In this document: piece by piece, positions 23,084 through 31,956 of the stretch | Layout of the letters: every line of letters begins with the position of its first letter | How positions within the stretch are numbered: the first letter of the stretch is position 1 | Source of the DNA: Minisyncoccota bacterium | GTDB lineage: Bacteria > Patescibacteriota > Minisyncoccia > Phycocordibacterales > UBA9973 | DNA: 38,995 bases | Reading direction: 5' to 3' | Assembly: GCA_018063015.1 (NCBI GenBank) | Contig: JAGORC010000005.1 | Coordinates: 1 to 38,995 of the forward strand | The notes under the pieces: model-generated | What the model was told of the DNA's origin: nothing | What the model saw: the letters and a program-made list of their open reading frames with translations, nothing else | Databases searched by the model: none | Translations under genes and position numbers: made by a program

Positions 23084-24454
23084 ATGAAAAAAACAAAAGT
23101 CATACTAGGAGTCCAATGGGGAGATGAAGGTAAGGGTAAATTTATAGACTACTTGGTTACATCTTTAGGGCAAAGCGAGAAACTTCTTGTAGCTAGATTT
23201 CAAGGGGGTTCTAATGCTGGCCACTCAATACAATTTGGAGATAAATCTTTTGTATTTCATGCTATTCCTTCAGGAATACTCGAGAAGAATACAGACAACC
23301 TAGTAGGAGCTGGTGTTAACCTAGATGTTGTGTCTGTAAAAAAGGAAATAGAAGAAATACAGAGTATGGCTCCATGGTGGAAAGAAAATCTATATATAGC
23401 ACTTGAGGCTACTGTTGTGGTGCCGACAGCTAAATTAGTAGATAATGCTGAAGAAGCAGGTCGCGGAGCAAAGAAAATAGGCACAACAGGTAAAGCAATC
23501 GGGCCTACATATAGTGATTTCTACGCTAGAACAGATGATCTAGGAGTATATGAGGCAATTAATGAAGAAGTATTTCAAAAAAGATATAAAGAAATAAAGG
23601 AATCCCACCTAAGGACACTCAAAGGTAAATTTGGTTTTGAAGTTAATGAAGAAGAATTTAAAAATGAAGAGGAGAGATTCTTTGACGCTATAAAATTCCT
23701 AAGAACCCTTAAGACAGTTTCTTGTCACAGCTTTCTAGAAAATAAAATTAAAAATGGTTCACAAATATTAGCTGAAGGAGCTCAAGGTACGCTTCTAGAT
23801 GTTCGTTTTGGTTCAAGGCGAGATGTCACATCTTCATACACCACAGCTGGTGGAGTTTGTGTTGGACTAGGATTAGCACCATCTAAGATCGGTGATGTTA
23901 TCGGTATATGTAAGGCCTATGCAACTCGAGTAGGAAGTGGCCCATTTCCCACAGAGCTAGGAGGTAAGGCTGCAAGCACTTGGGCAGATACTCACAAGAG
24001 AGTAGATGAAGAAAATCTAAATTATGAAATAAACGATACTGACCCTCTTCACCAAGGAATTGCACTTCGAACAGTAGGTAAAGAATATGGAGCAACCACA
24101 GGTAGATTAAGGAGATGTGGTTGGCTTGATTTACCTTTATTGAAATATGCGATAGCCATAAACGGCGTTACAGAACTAGGAATAACAAAGTTAGATATAT
24201 TAGATGAATTGAAGGAAATCCCAGTATGTGTGGGATATGAAGGTAGAGATTATGTAAACATGAATGATTTAGAAAATGTAGTTCCAGTCTACAAGAAGCT
24301 ACCAGGATGGAAGAGTAGTACTAAAGGTTCAACTTCTTATGAAGATTTACCTAAAGAAGCTAAAGATTATATAGATTTCATAGAGAAGGAAACGGGTGTT
24401 CCTATTAAACTTATTTCAACTGGTCCTAAACGTGAAGAAATGATAAAGAGATAA
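23084..24454 (+). CDS. purA: adenylosuccinate synthetase
   Basis: PurA couples GTP hydrolysis to form adenylosuccinate from IMP and aspartate, the first step to AMP; PurB later in the window completes it. The GTP-binding loop QWGDEGKGK is near residues 10-18, with the NAGHSIQF motif near 44-51 and the IGTTGKAIGP block near 131. GTTGRLRRCGW lies near 340. At 456 aa it is about 25 residues longer than the common form. It is between guaB and guaA, so IMP use for both branches is under one transcript. Confidence 0.97.
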   Translation: MKKTKVILGVQWGDEGKGKFIDYLVTSLGQSEKLLVARFQGGSNAGHSIQFGDKSFVFHAIPSGILEKNTDNLVGAGVNLDVVSVKKEIEEIQSMAPWWKENLYIALEATVVVPTAKLVDNAEEAGRGAKKIGTTGKAIGPTYSDFYARTDDLGVYEAINEEVFQKRYKEIKESHLRTLKGKFGFEVNEEEFKNEEERFFDAIKFLRTLKTVSCHSFLENKIKNGSQILAEGAQGTLLDVRFGSRRDVTSSYTTAGGVCVGLGLAPSKIGDVIGICKAYATRVGSGPFPTELGGKAASTWADTHKRVDEENLNYEINDTDPLHQGIALRTVGKEYGATTGRLRRCGWLDLPLLKYAIAINGVTELGITKLDILDELKEIPVCVGYEGRDYVNMNDLENVVPVYKKLPGWKSSTKGSTSYEDLPKEAKDYIDFIEKETGVPIKLISTGPKREEMIKR

Positions 24455-24455
24455 T

Positions 24456-25976
24456 ATGAAAGATCCGCAATTCGTTATTCTAGATTTAGGTTCTCAATAT
24501 ACGGAGATTATAGGAAGGGAAATACTAGCTCTTGGATTTAAGAATATTATTTTGAAATCCAAAGATATAGAAAATTATTTAAAATCTCACCAAGTTAAGG
24601 GAATAATACTTTCTGGTGGATCTAAGAGTGTTTATGATTCTGATGCTCCTTATATATCTCCAGATATATTTAATCTAGGAGTGCCTATATTGGGAATATG
24701 TTTTGGAATGCAATATATTTCTTACAGGAAAGACAAAACATCGGTTCTTGGTAGTCAGAAATTAGGTAAAGAATATGGGCCCATAGAAGTAGAGATAGAA
24801 GATAGTCAATTATTTATTGGGTTAGATAAAAAATTAAAGGTTTGGGCAAGTCATGGAGATATCGTTGCTAAAGTTCCAGAAGGTTATAAGGTTATCGCAA
24901 AATCAGAAAACGTAATAGAAGCCATAGAAAACAAAGAGGAGAATGTATACGCTGTTCAGTTCCACCCTGAAGTTATAGAGACAGAAGATAATAATTTAAT
25001 TCTTAAAAATTTCACAGAGAAAATATGTGGAGCTATTCATGATTGGGAATCAAAAGATATAATAAAAAATATCCAAGACGAAGTAGTAAAAGAGATAGGG
25101 GATGGCATTGGAGCTATAGGTGTCTCTGGAGGGGTAGATTCGACCACGCTTGCAGCGGTGCTCTCTCCTGTTTTAAAAGAAAAACTTTTCTGCTTCTTTA
25201 TTGATACTGGAGGTATGAGAGAAGGTGAAGTTGAAGAAGTACAAGAAGCTTGTAAACAAGCAGGTATAAATTTGCATATCATAGATGCAAAGAAAGAATT
25301 CTTAGAAAATCTAAAAGAAGTAATAGACGCAGAAGAGAAGAGAAGAAAGTTTAAAGAAGTATATGCTCCTATTTTCAAGAAAGTCATAAAAGAAAATGGA
25401 ATAACTCACATAATGCAGGGAACTCTAGCTACTGACTTGATCGAATCAGGTCATAAGGGTATGGCAGCAACTATAAAATCTCATCACAATGTTGGTCTTG
25501 ATTTCGGAATACAAGAGCTTATGCCATTTCAGAAATTATTCAAACATGAAGTGAGAGCTATTGCTCGAAATATAGGACTACCTAAGGCTATAAGCGAGCG
25601 AAAACCATTTCCAGGGCCTGGATTATATGTTCGAGTAGTAGGGACAGAAATAAATGAAGGTATTTTAAACAAATTAAGAACTGCAGATAAAATCGTAAAC
25701 GATATTCTAATAAAAGAACCTTTTTACGGCGGGATATCACAGGTAGTGGTAGCTATATTAGGCTCTAAAACAGTTGGGGTGCAAGGGGACGGCAGAAGCT
25801 ATGAATACCCAGTAGTTGTTAGATGTGTTTCTACAAGTGACTTTATGACAGTTCGTGGATTTGAAATTCCAAGTGAGATAAGAAAAAAGATAATTTCTGA
25901 AGTGACTAAACATGGCTTCAATAGAGTATTCTTCGACGAGACACCTAAGCCTCCGGCAACAACTGAACTAGAATAA
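24456..25976 (+). CDS. guaA: GMP synthase (glutamine-hydrolysing)
   Basis: GuaA aminates XMP to GMP using glutamine and ATP. The glutaminase domain (about residues 5-190) has the nucleophile Cys in GICFGMQY near residue 83 and the QFHPEV histidine/glutamate near 170. The ATP-pyrophosphatase domain begins with the P-loop SGGVDSTT near 223. The C-terminal dimerisation domain ends with the usual PPATTELE. At 506 aa it is normal. It sits 1 nt after the purA stop and ends the first purine operon. Confidence 0.97.
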   Translation: MKDPQFVILDLGSQYTEIIGREILALGFKNIILKSKDIENYLKSHQVKGIILSGGSKSVYDSDAPYISPDIFNLGVPILGICFGMQYISYRKDKTSVLGSQKLGKEYGPIEVEIEDSQLFIGLDKKLKVWASHGDIVAKVPEGYKVIAKSENVIEAIENKEENVYAVQFHPEVIETEDNNLILKNFTEKICGAIHDWESKDIIKNIQDEVVKEIGDGIGAIGVSGGVDSTTLAAVLSPVLKEKLFCFFIDTGGMREGEVEEVQEACKQAGINLHIIDAKKEFLENLKEVIDAEEKRRKFKEVYAPIFKKVIKENGITHIMQGTLATDLIESGHKGMAATIKSHHNVGLDFGIQELMPFQKLFKHEVRAIARNIGLPKAISERKPFPGPGLYVRVVGTEINEGILNKLRTADKIVNDILIKEPFYGGISQVVVAILGSKTVGVQGDGRSYEYPVVVRCVSTSDFMTVRGFEIPSEIRKKIISEVTKHGFNRVFFDETPKPPATTELE

Positions 25977-26002
25977 AAATAATCCGTCATTTCTGACGGA
26001 TT
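25975..26002 (-). terminator. terminator of the 103-aa minus-strand gene
   Basis: AATCCGTCA (25981-25989) and TGACGGATT (25994-26002) form a 9-bp stem with a TTTC loop (GAAA on the minus strand). The T-rich tail is only on the minus side, so it mainly ends the minus-strand gene starting at 26338. The same hairpin may weakly slow guaA transcription. Confidence 0.75.
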
Positions 26003-26026
26003 ACTACCTCCCATAAAGGGGGCGAA

Positions 26027-26338
26027 TTACTTTTTAAGTGACTTGAGTGTGTTCAAGACCTTTCTTATAGTCTCAACTTCTTCCTGAAGAGAATCACTTC
26101 TCCGATACTCTTCTGAGTTTAACTTCTCAAGCAATACTTCCTGTAAAGCTTGATGATAATCTACGCAAGGTATGGATGAAACTGAGAAAAGGCTTAATAC
26201 ACCCTCAAATACTTCAGAAGTGGTCTCGAATGTCTTAAAGAATGGATAAGCAACCTTCTCCTCAAATACACGCTTAATCCATAAAACCCACTCATCCTTC
26301 TTGAAGTAATACAAATCACTACTGATTTCCATTTGCAT
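26027..26338 (-). CDS. small orphan protein, 103 aa
   Basis: The family is not recognised. It is a soluble-looking, mostly helical protein with aromatic-rich segments in its first half (SSDLYYFKKDEWVLWIKRVFEEKV) and a Glu/Lys/Leu-rich C-terminal helix (EEVETIRKVLNTLKSLKK) that could be a short coiled coil. One cysteine is at about residue 58. A second ATG at 26332 is an alternative start. It is a stand-alone minus-strand unit that separates guaA from purL, with a promoter back-to-back with that of the next small gene. Confidence 0.65.
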   Translation of the reverse strand: MQMEISSDLYYFKKDEWVLWIKRVFEEKVAYPFFKTFETTSEVFEGVLSLFSVSSIPCVDYHQALQEVLLEKLNSEEYRRSDSLQEEVETIRKVLNTLKSLKK

Positions 26339-26363
26339 TGTGCAATTTTTAAAACCAACTAAA

Positions 26364-26391
26364 CTATTACAATTTTATATAAAAATGTCAA
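26364..26391 (-). promoter_or_regulatory. promoter of the 103-aa gene at 26338
   Basis: On the minus strand TTGACA (26386-26391), a 16-nt spacer and TAATAG (26364-26369). Its -35 is back-to-back with the -35 of the plus-strand gene. Confidence 0.5.
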
Positions 26392-26395
26392 TAAA

Positions 26396-26424
26396 TTGAC
26401 CTGAGTTGCTATAAGTGGTACTTT
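26396..26424 (+). promoter_or_regulatory. promoter of the 94-aa gene
   Basis: TTGACC (26396-26401), a 17-nt spacer and TACTTT (26419-26424). The two divergent -35 boxes form an inverted repeat around TAAA (26392-26395). Confidence 0.5.
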
Positions 26425-26449
26425 AAAGGTAGCAAACATCGATTTTTGT

Positions 26450-26466
26450 AACATAAAATTTATGTT
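26450..26466 (+). promoter_or_regulatory. palindrome abutting the 94-aa gene start
   Basis: AACATAAA and TTTATGTT are perfect inverted arms around one A, and the last base touches the ATG at 26467. It may be an operator or an mRNA hairpin that controls initiation. Confidence 0.4.
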
Positions 26467-26751
26467 ATGAACAAAGTTCATTATATAGTGGTAACAAACC
26501 ACGACATGGGAGGTTCAGGAGCGTTTGATCATTTATCTAATATTATTCTTAGAAATGCCAGTGATTACCTGGCGTTAGAGAAGGAAGTCAGAGAATTATT
26601 TTCCAAACGCAAAGATGCAGCAGGTTTCAAAAACTGCTCACTTACAATCATGCCAGCTCCAAAAGAGTTTCAAACAACAGGAGGGTTGGGAGTCTATCCT
26701 GGTTTAAATTTTATCCTCCCGGAAAAAAAGGAAGCAGCGGAAACAGCTTAA
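26467..26751 (+). CDS. small orphan protein, 94 aa
   Basis: The family is not recognised. The start is hydrophobic (KVHYIVVTN) without a signal-peptide pattern, followed by HDMGGSGAFDHL and a charged helix (EKEVRELFSKRKDAAG). The C-terminal part has TIMPAPKEF and GGLGVYPGLNF, and ends in a Glu/Lys/Ala-rich tail. It could be a small soluble alpha/beta protein. It is a stand-alone plus-strand unit with its own promoter, a palindrome touching the start codon and a hairpin terminator, and it precedes purL. Confidence 0.65.
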   Translation: MNKVHYIVVTNHDMGGSGAFDHLSNIILRNASDYLALEKEVRELFSKRKDAAGFKNCSLTIMPAPKEFQTTGGLGVYPGLNFILPEKKEAAETA

Positions 26752-26755
26752 GAAC

Positions 26756-26798
26756 ATGGGCCTCTTTGTTGAAAAACAAGGAAGCCCATTAAATTTGT
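26756..26798 (+). terminator. hairpin terminator of the 94-aa gene
   Basis: A stem of about 15 bp (26756-26789) with a GAAA tetraloop: ATGGGC at the base pairs with GCCCAT, interrupted by one mismatch and a G-T pair. The T tail is weak (TAAATTTGTCTT). Confidence 0.75.
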
Positions 26799-26817
26799 CT
26801 TAAATAAAAAATTAGTA

Positions 26818-26823
26818 TATTAT
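26818..26823 (+). promoter_or_regulatory. -10 box of purL
   Basis: TATTAT ends 7 nt before the purL ATG at 26831. This is the likely start of the purL-Q-F-N-D transcript. Confidence 0.45.
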
Positions 26824-26830
26824 CAATAAC

Positions 26831-29794
26831 ATGATTTCGCGCATATATGTAATCCCAAAAGTTGAAGATGTACGGGAGAAATTGTATAAAAATTCATGGG
26901 AAAGCATAAGCGCGTCTATAAAAATATCCAAGGTAAGAGTAGTGTCCTCATATCTAATAGAAGGAGATTTGAAAGATGGTGATATTATAAAAATCGCAGA
27001 AGCATTAACTAACAAAAATATAGAAGAGTATTCAGTAAATAAGATTCCTGAGTTGAGCTTCGATTATATTATAGAGATTGGATTTCTACCTGGGGTGACC
27101 GATAACGTAGGACACACAACAGAAGATACTATATGTGATTTATTACATCTAAAACAGAAAGATTCTGTGAAAGTTTATACATCACAAGTTTTCCTAATTA
27201 ATGGAAAGGTTAAGGATGTAGACATTAAATCCATATCATTAGCACTACACAACCCTCTCATTGAGAGGGCTCTTGTTTTAAATCCAAGTGATGTAAAGAA
27301 ATGGAACCTACCACTACAAACTCCGAAAGTAAAATTAAGCAAAAAAACAGATGTTGTTGAAATCTCACTTGACCTAGAAGATAAGAAACTAGAAGAGATA
27401 GGCAAATTAGGAATAAAGGATAAGGATGGAAGTTATAGAGGCCCTCTAGCATTGGATCTAAATTCAATGAAGGTAATAAAAGACTATTTCAATAAATTAA
27501 AAAGAAATCCAAACGACATTGAACTTGAATCACTAGCTCAGACATGGAGTGAACACTGCAAACATACGATATTCGCCAACCCAATAGATGAGGTAGCTGA
27601 TGGTTTATATAAAAGATATATAAAAGGAGCCACCAATCTTATAAGGAAGCAAAAAGGTAATAAAGATTTCTGTGTATCTGTATTCTCCGACAATTCAGGT
27701 GCTATAGCATTTGATAAAGATTATTTGATTACTCACAAGGTAGAAACTCACAACAGCCCCTCTGCGCTCGATCCATTTGGTGGAGCTATAACAGGTATTG
27801 TGGGGGTTAATAGAGATTGTTTAGGATTTGGCCTAGGAGCTAAGCCTGTGGCTAATCTGTATGGATTTTGTTTCGGTAATCCATATGACAAGAGAGCTCT
27901 ATATAGAGACAAAGAATTGAGGAATAAAATGCTCTCACCTAAGAGAATAATGGATGGAGTTATCAAAGGGATAAATTCTGGAGGAAATTGTTCCGGTATT
28001 CCAACAGTTTCTGGATTTATTAAATATGATGATAGATATAGAGGTAAGCCTTTAGTTTTTGCTGGAACAGTTGGACTTATACCTAGAAAGATCGGAAATA
28101 AATTATCTCATGAGAAGAGTGCTATGAAAGGGGATTATGTTGTCGTAATTGGAGGAAGAGTTGGAGCAGATGGAATACATGGAGCAACATTCTCTTCTGT
28201 TGTTATGGATTCATCTTCTCCAGCTACGGCAGTACAGATAGGAGACCCAATAACAGAGAAGAAATTCTCTGACGCTTTAGTAAAAGAAGCAAGAGATATG
28301 AATTTATATACAAGCATCACTGATAATGGAGCTGGGGGGCTTTCTTGTTCGGTAGCAGAAATGGCAAAGGAGTGTGGTGGAGCTATAGTAAATCTCGAAA
28401 AAGTTCCACTTAAATACCCTAACATGGAGCCATGGCAGATATGGATTTCAGAATCTCAAGAGAGAATGACCTTATCTGTTCCAAAAGATAAATGGTTAAC
28501 TTTTAAAAATTTAATGAATAAAAGGGGAGTAGAAGCCACAGTTATAGGAGAATTTAATAACTCTAAAAACATGACTGTAAAATGGAACGGTAAAAAGATA
28601 ATGGAAATCCCATTAGACTTCCTACATGATGGTTTACCTAAACAACATTTAACTACTAAGAAATTTATTCCAGATATTTCAGAACCAATCCTAAAAAGTA
28701 AAACAAACCTAACACAAGATTTAGAGATTTTATTAAAAGATAAAAATATTGCTGGGCACTCCTTTGTTTCTTCCCAGTATGATCATGAGGTTCAGGCGTC
28801 TTCTGTTATAAAGCCAGTAACAGGTAAAGGCAGAATAAATACAGATGCTCAAGTTTTCCGTCCTATATTAAGTTCAAAAAAAGGAGTAATACTTTCTACC
28901 TCAACTTATCCTTCTTATGGAGATATCTCTACTTACGATATGTCCATCTGTGCTATAGATACAGTTGTAAGAAACTCTATTTGTGTGGGAGGTTCTATTT
29001 CTAATCTAGCAATATTAGATAACTTCTGTTGGTGCTCATCCAACGAAGAAGAAAGGCTCTGGCAACTACACGAAGCCCTTAAAGCTTGCTATGACGGAGC
29101 TACTTTCTATGGAACACCTTTTATCTCTGGTAAAGATAGTATGTTTAACGACTTTAAAGGCTATGACGAGAAAGGAAATTCAATCAAGATATCTGTTCCA
29201 CCAACACTTCTAATATCTTCTATTGGAGTTATAGATGATGTGTATAAAACCATTACACCAGAATTCAAGAAAAAGGGAGATGTAATTTACCTTCTAGGAG
29301 ATACAGATAATGAACTAGGTGGAAGCGAGTATTTCAAAATGATTTCAAACAACAATACGAGCAAGATAGGAACAATAACACCTAAGGTAGACTTAGAAAA
29401 AAACATTAAAACCTACAAAGCACTAGAGAATGTAATCAGTAAAAACCTCATAGATAGCGCTACACCTATAAATTCAGGTGGACTTGCTGTTGCATTAGCA
29501 AAGAGTGCAGTAGGGGGTATGTTGGGATGTGAAATATCTATCAAAAATATAAAAGGAGGTGCGAAAGAGGCTTATCAGAAACTTTTTTCAGAAAGCCAAG
29601 GAAGGATTATTGTTTCTGTAAGTCCTAAGAATTTGAAAAAATTTGAATCATTAATGAATAAAATTTCTTATTCAAAAATTGGCAAGGTGTTAAGTACCTC
29701 AGCTTTTAGTATTTCTGATAGGACTAAAGTAGTTAATACGGATATAAATAAATTAAAGAAACTTTATCATGATTTTTCTATAAAAATGCAATGA
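26831..29794 (+). CDS. purL: phosphoribosylformylglycinamidine synthase, PurS-PurL part
   Basis: PurL makes FGAM from FGAR, ATP and glutamine-derived ammonia. The N-terminal ~155 residues hold two PurS-like halves (IYVIPKVEDVREKLY and EIGFLPGVTDNVGHTTED), and the two AIRS-type ATP-binding/catalytic halves fill the rest, with the AQTWSEHCKHTIF signature near 236 and HKVETHNSPSALDPFGGA near 302. In the large-type enzyme (about 1,200-1,300 aa) a glutaminase is fused at the C-terminus. Here the protein stops at 987 aa and the glutaminase is the separate downstream purQ gene, which overlaps it by 4 nt (ATGA). Function is well supported; the split is unusual. Confidence 0.95.
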   Translation: MISRIYVIPKVEDVREKLYKNSWESISASIKISKVRVVSSYLIEGDLKDGDIIKIAEALTNKNIEEYSVNKIPELSFDYIIEIGFLPGVTDNVGHTTEDTICDLLHLKQKDSVKVYTSQVFLINGKVKDVDIKSISLALHNPLIERALVLNPSDVKKWNLPLQTPKVKLSKKTDVVEISLDLEDKKLEEIGKLGIKDKDGSYRGPLALDLNSMKVIKDYFNKLKRNPNDIELESLAQTWSEHCKHTIFANPIDEVADGLYKRYIKGATNLIRKQKGNKDFCVSVFSDNSGAIAFDKDYLITHKVETHNSPSALDPFGGAITGIVGVNRDCLGFGLGAKPVANLYGFCFGNPYDKRALYRDKELRNKMLSPKRIMDGVIKGINSGGNCSGIPTVSGFIKYDDRYRGKPLVFAGTVGLIPRKIGNKLSHEKSAMKGDYVVVIGGRVGADGIHGATFSSVVMDSSSPATAVQIGDPITEKKFSDALVKEARDMNLYTSITDNGAGGLSCSVAEMAKECGGAIVNLEKVPLKYPNMEPWQIWISESQERMTLSVPKDKWLTFKNLMNKRGVEATVIGEFNNSKNMTVKWNGKKIMEIPLDFLHDGLPKQHLTTKKFIPDISEPILKSKTNLTQDLEILLKDKNIAGHSFVSSQYDHEVQASSVIKPVTGKGRINTDAQVFRPILSSKKGVILSTSTYPSYGDISTYDMSICAIDTVVRNSICVGGSISNLAILDNFCWCSSNEEERLWQLHEALKACYDGATFYGTPFISGKDSMFNDFKGYDEKGNSIKISVPPTLLISSIGVIDDVYKTITPEFKKKGDVIYLLGDTDNELGGSEYFKMISNNNTSKIGTITPKVDLEKNIKTYKALENVISKNLIDSATPINSGGLAVALAKSAVGGMLGCEISIKNIKGGAKEAYQKLFSESQGRIIVSVSPKNLKKFESLMNKISYSKIGKVLSTSAFSISDRTKVVNTDINKLKKLYHDFSIKMQ

Positions 29795-30552
29795 AGAAAA
29801 TAAAATCAAAACCTAAAATAATAGTAATGTCAGGGTATGGTCTTAATTGTGAAGAAGAGACTAAATTTGCTTTTGAGTCTTCAGGTGGTAAGGCAGATAT
29901 AGTTCACATAAATGACCTTATAGATAACCCTAAGATACTTTCTAAGTACGACATACTCGCATTTCCAGGAGGATTTTCTTATGGAGATGATACTGGTAGC
30001 GGTAAAGCTTATGCAAATAAATTTAAAAATCATTTATCTAAAGAACTAGAAAGTTTCTTAGAAAGAAATACTTTAGTTATTGGTATATGTAATGGCTTTC
30101 AAATTATAACTAATTTAGGAATTCTGCCAGGTGCATTAACTCACAACAAAGGTGGTAAATACATAGATAGATGGGTTGATTTAAAAGTTGAGAAAAATAG
30201 TAGTCCATGGTTAAAGGGTATTAAAGAAATATCTCTTCCAATAGCTCACGGAGAAGGTAGATACATTATAGGTAAGGATTACAGCAAGCTAAAGAAAGAA
30301 GGCAATATAGCTCTTACTTATACAAAAGGTGAGATATCTAAATTTCAAAATTTAGAAGCTAATCCAAATGGAGCAGAACATGACATAGCGGGTGTCCTGG
30401 GATATAATGGAAGAGTATTTGGCCTTATGCCTCACCCTGAAAGAGCGATGTTTTTTCATCATCGTCCGGATTGGCAATTTCAAAAGAAGAAGAGTGAAGA
30501 AGGTATGGGTCTTCAAATTTTTAAAAACGCAATAAACTATTTTAAAAGATAA
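29791..30552 (+). CDS. purQ: phosphoribosylformylglycinamidine synthase glutaminase subunit
   Basis: PurQ hydrolyses glutamine to supply ammonia to PurL. It is a class I amidotransferase of 253 aa: nucleophile Cys in VIGICNGFQI near residue 99, IAHGEGRY near 150 and the His/Glu pair in LMPHPERAM near 213. The long GRVFGLMPHPER...HHRPDWQF tail resembles the C-terminal glutaminase of large-type PurL rather than the usual small PurQ. Its ATG overlaps the purL stop (ATGA), and purF follows after 6 nt. It probably assembles with PurL as a heterodimer. Confidence 0.94.
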   Translation: MKKIKSKPKIIVMSGYGLNCEEETKFAFESSGGKADIVHINDLIDNPKILSKYDILAFPGGFSYGDDTGSGKAYANKFKNHLSKELESFLERNTLVIGICNGFQIITNLGILPGALTHNKGGKYIDRWVDLKVEKNSSPWLKGIKEISLPIAHGEGRYIIGKDYSKLKKEGNIALTYTKGEISKFQNLEANPNGAEHDIAGVLGYNGRVFGLMPHPERAMFFHHRPDWQFQKKKSEEGMGLQIFKNAINYFKR

Positions 30553-30558
30553 ATTTTT

Positions 30559-31956
30559 ATGGAAGAACTAAAAGAAAAGTGCGGTATTGTTGGTATTTAT
30601 GGGAAAGATATGGAGGTAGCTAGGTTTGCCTTTTTTTCTTTATTCGCTCTTCAACACAGAGGACAGGAAGCTTCAGGTATAACAACAAGTGATGGAAATA
30701 GATTATATACTCACAAAGGAGCTGGCTTGGTTGCTCAGGTTTATACTGAAGACGCCATAAAGTCTCTCTCAGGACACATAGCGATAGGACACAATAGATA
30801 CTCAACCTCAGCTGGAGGAGCACTTGCTCATGCCCAACCTGTAATAGACGAAGAAGGAACTTTCGCTCTTGCCCATAATGGAAATCTTCCTAGCGTTACA
30901 CACATAGAAGAATTTCTAAAATCAAAAAATATTTCTATAGAAAATAGATCAGACTCTGAATTAGTTTTTGATGCTGTGAATTTTTATTTAAAAGAAGGGA
31001 AATCTCTAAAAGATGCTGTACGAGAAGTTTATCCGTTGATTACAGGAGCATTCTCTATGGTAATGATGACAAAGGATACATTAGTAGCAGTAAAGGACGC
31101 ACATGGAATGCGTCCGCTTTGTTTAGGAACTATTGGTGATGGATATATTGTCACTTCAGAAACCTGTGCTCTTAAGACCATAGGAGCAACTATTGTGAGA
31201 GAAGTAGGTGAAGGAGAGATGCTTGTTATAGATGAAAACGGCTTAGAAAGTCTGCAGTTGGTAGATCCTAAGCCAAGTCACGATATATTTGAATATGTTT
31301 ATTTTGCTCGACCAGACAGTGTGTTGGGAGGAAAACTTATTTATGATGTAAGGAAAAATTTCGGCAAAACTCTCGCTAAAGAATTTAAAGTTGATGCTGA
31401 TATAGTGGTGCCTGTTCCAGATACAGCGGTACCTGTGGCTATAGGATTCTCGCATGCTTCTAATATTCCAATGGAGATGGCTTTAGTCAAAAATAGATAT
31501 GTTCACAGAACGTTTATAGAACCAGATCAAGATTCAAGAAGGAAGAGTGTTGCTTTGAAGCTTGTTCCATTACCTGAAATAATAGAAGGAAAGAGAATTG
31601 TACTAATCGATGACTCTATCGTTAGAGGTAATACTTGTAGAAAATTAGTTAAAACTTTCTTTGATTCTGGAGCGAAAGAAGTTCATATGCTTGTCTCATC
31701 ACCACCTGTACGTTTCCCTGATTTCTACGGAATAGACACACCTAAGCAAGAAGAATTAATAGCCTCTCAGAAAACAGTAGAGGAGATACGAGAATATCTA
31801 GGAGCTACATCACTGCATTTTCTATCCCTTGAGGGCCTTATATCGTCAATTGGCCTACCTAAGGAGCATTTATGCACGTCATTCTTCACAGGAGAATACC
31901 CTATAGATATATTAGAAAGAAAAAGTGAAGTAAGCTATGATGTACCAAAAGATTAA
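30559..31956 (+). CDS. purF: amidophosphoribosyltransferase
   Basis: PurF makes phosphoribosylamine from PRPP and glutamine, the first committed step. Cys8 must become the N-terminal nucleophile, so a 7-residue propeptide (MEELKEK) should be removed by self-processing, as in the Bacillus subtilis type. The PRPP motif VLIDDSIVRGNT is at 348-359. Three of the four iron-sulfur ligands of B. subtilis PurF appear replaced here: Asp242, Asp388 (RFPDFYGID) and Phe442 in CTSFF, leaving only Cys439. So the enzyme probably lacks the cluster. At 465 aa it has normal length. It overlaps purN by 20 nt. Confidence 0.95.
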   Translation: MEELKEKCGIVGIYGKDMEVARFAFFSLFALQHRGQEASGITTSDGNRLYTHKGAGLVAQVYTEDAIKSLSGHIAIGHNRYSTSAGGALAHAQPVIDEEGTFALAHNGNLPSVTHIEEFLKSKNISIENRSDSELVFDAVNFYLKEGKSLKDAVREVYPLITGAFSMVMMTKDTLVAVKDAHGMRPLCLGTIGDGYIVTSETCALKTIGATIVREVGEGEMLVIDENGLESLQLVDPKPSHDIFEYVYFARPDSVLGGKLIYDVRKNFGKTLAKEFKVDADIVVPVPDTAVPVAIGFSHASNIPMEMALVKNRYVHRTFIEPDQDSRRKSVALKLVPLPEIIEGKRIVLIDDSIVRGNTCRKLVKTFFDSGAKEVHMLVSSPPVRFPDFYGIDTPKQEELIASQKTVEEIREYLGATSLHFLSLEGLISSIGLPKEHLCTSFFTGEYPIDILERKSEVSYDVPKD

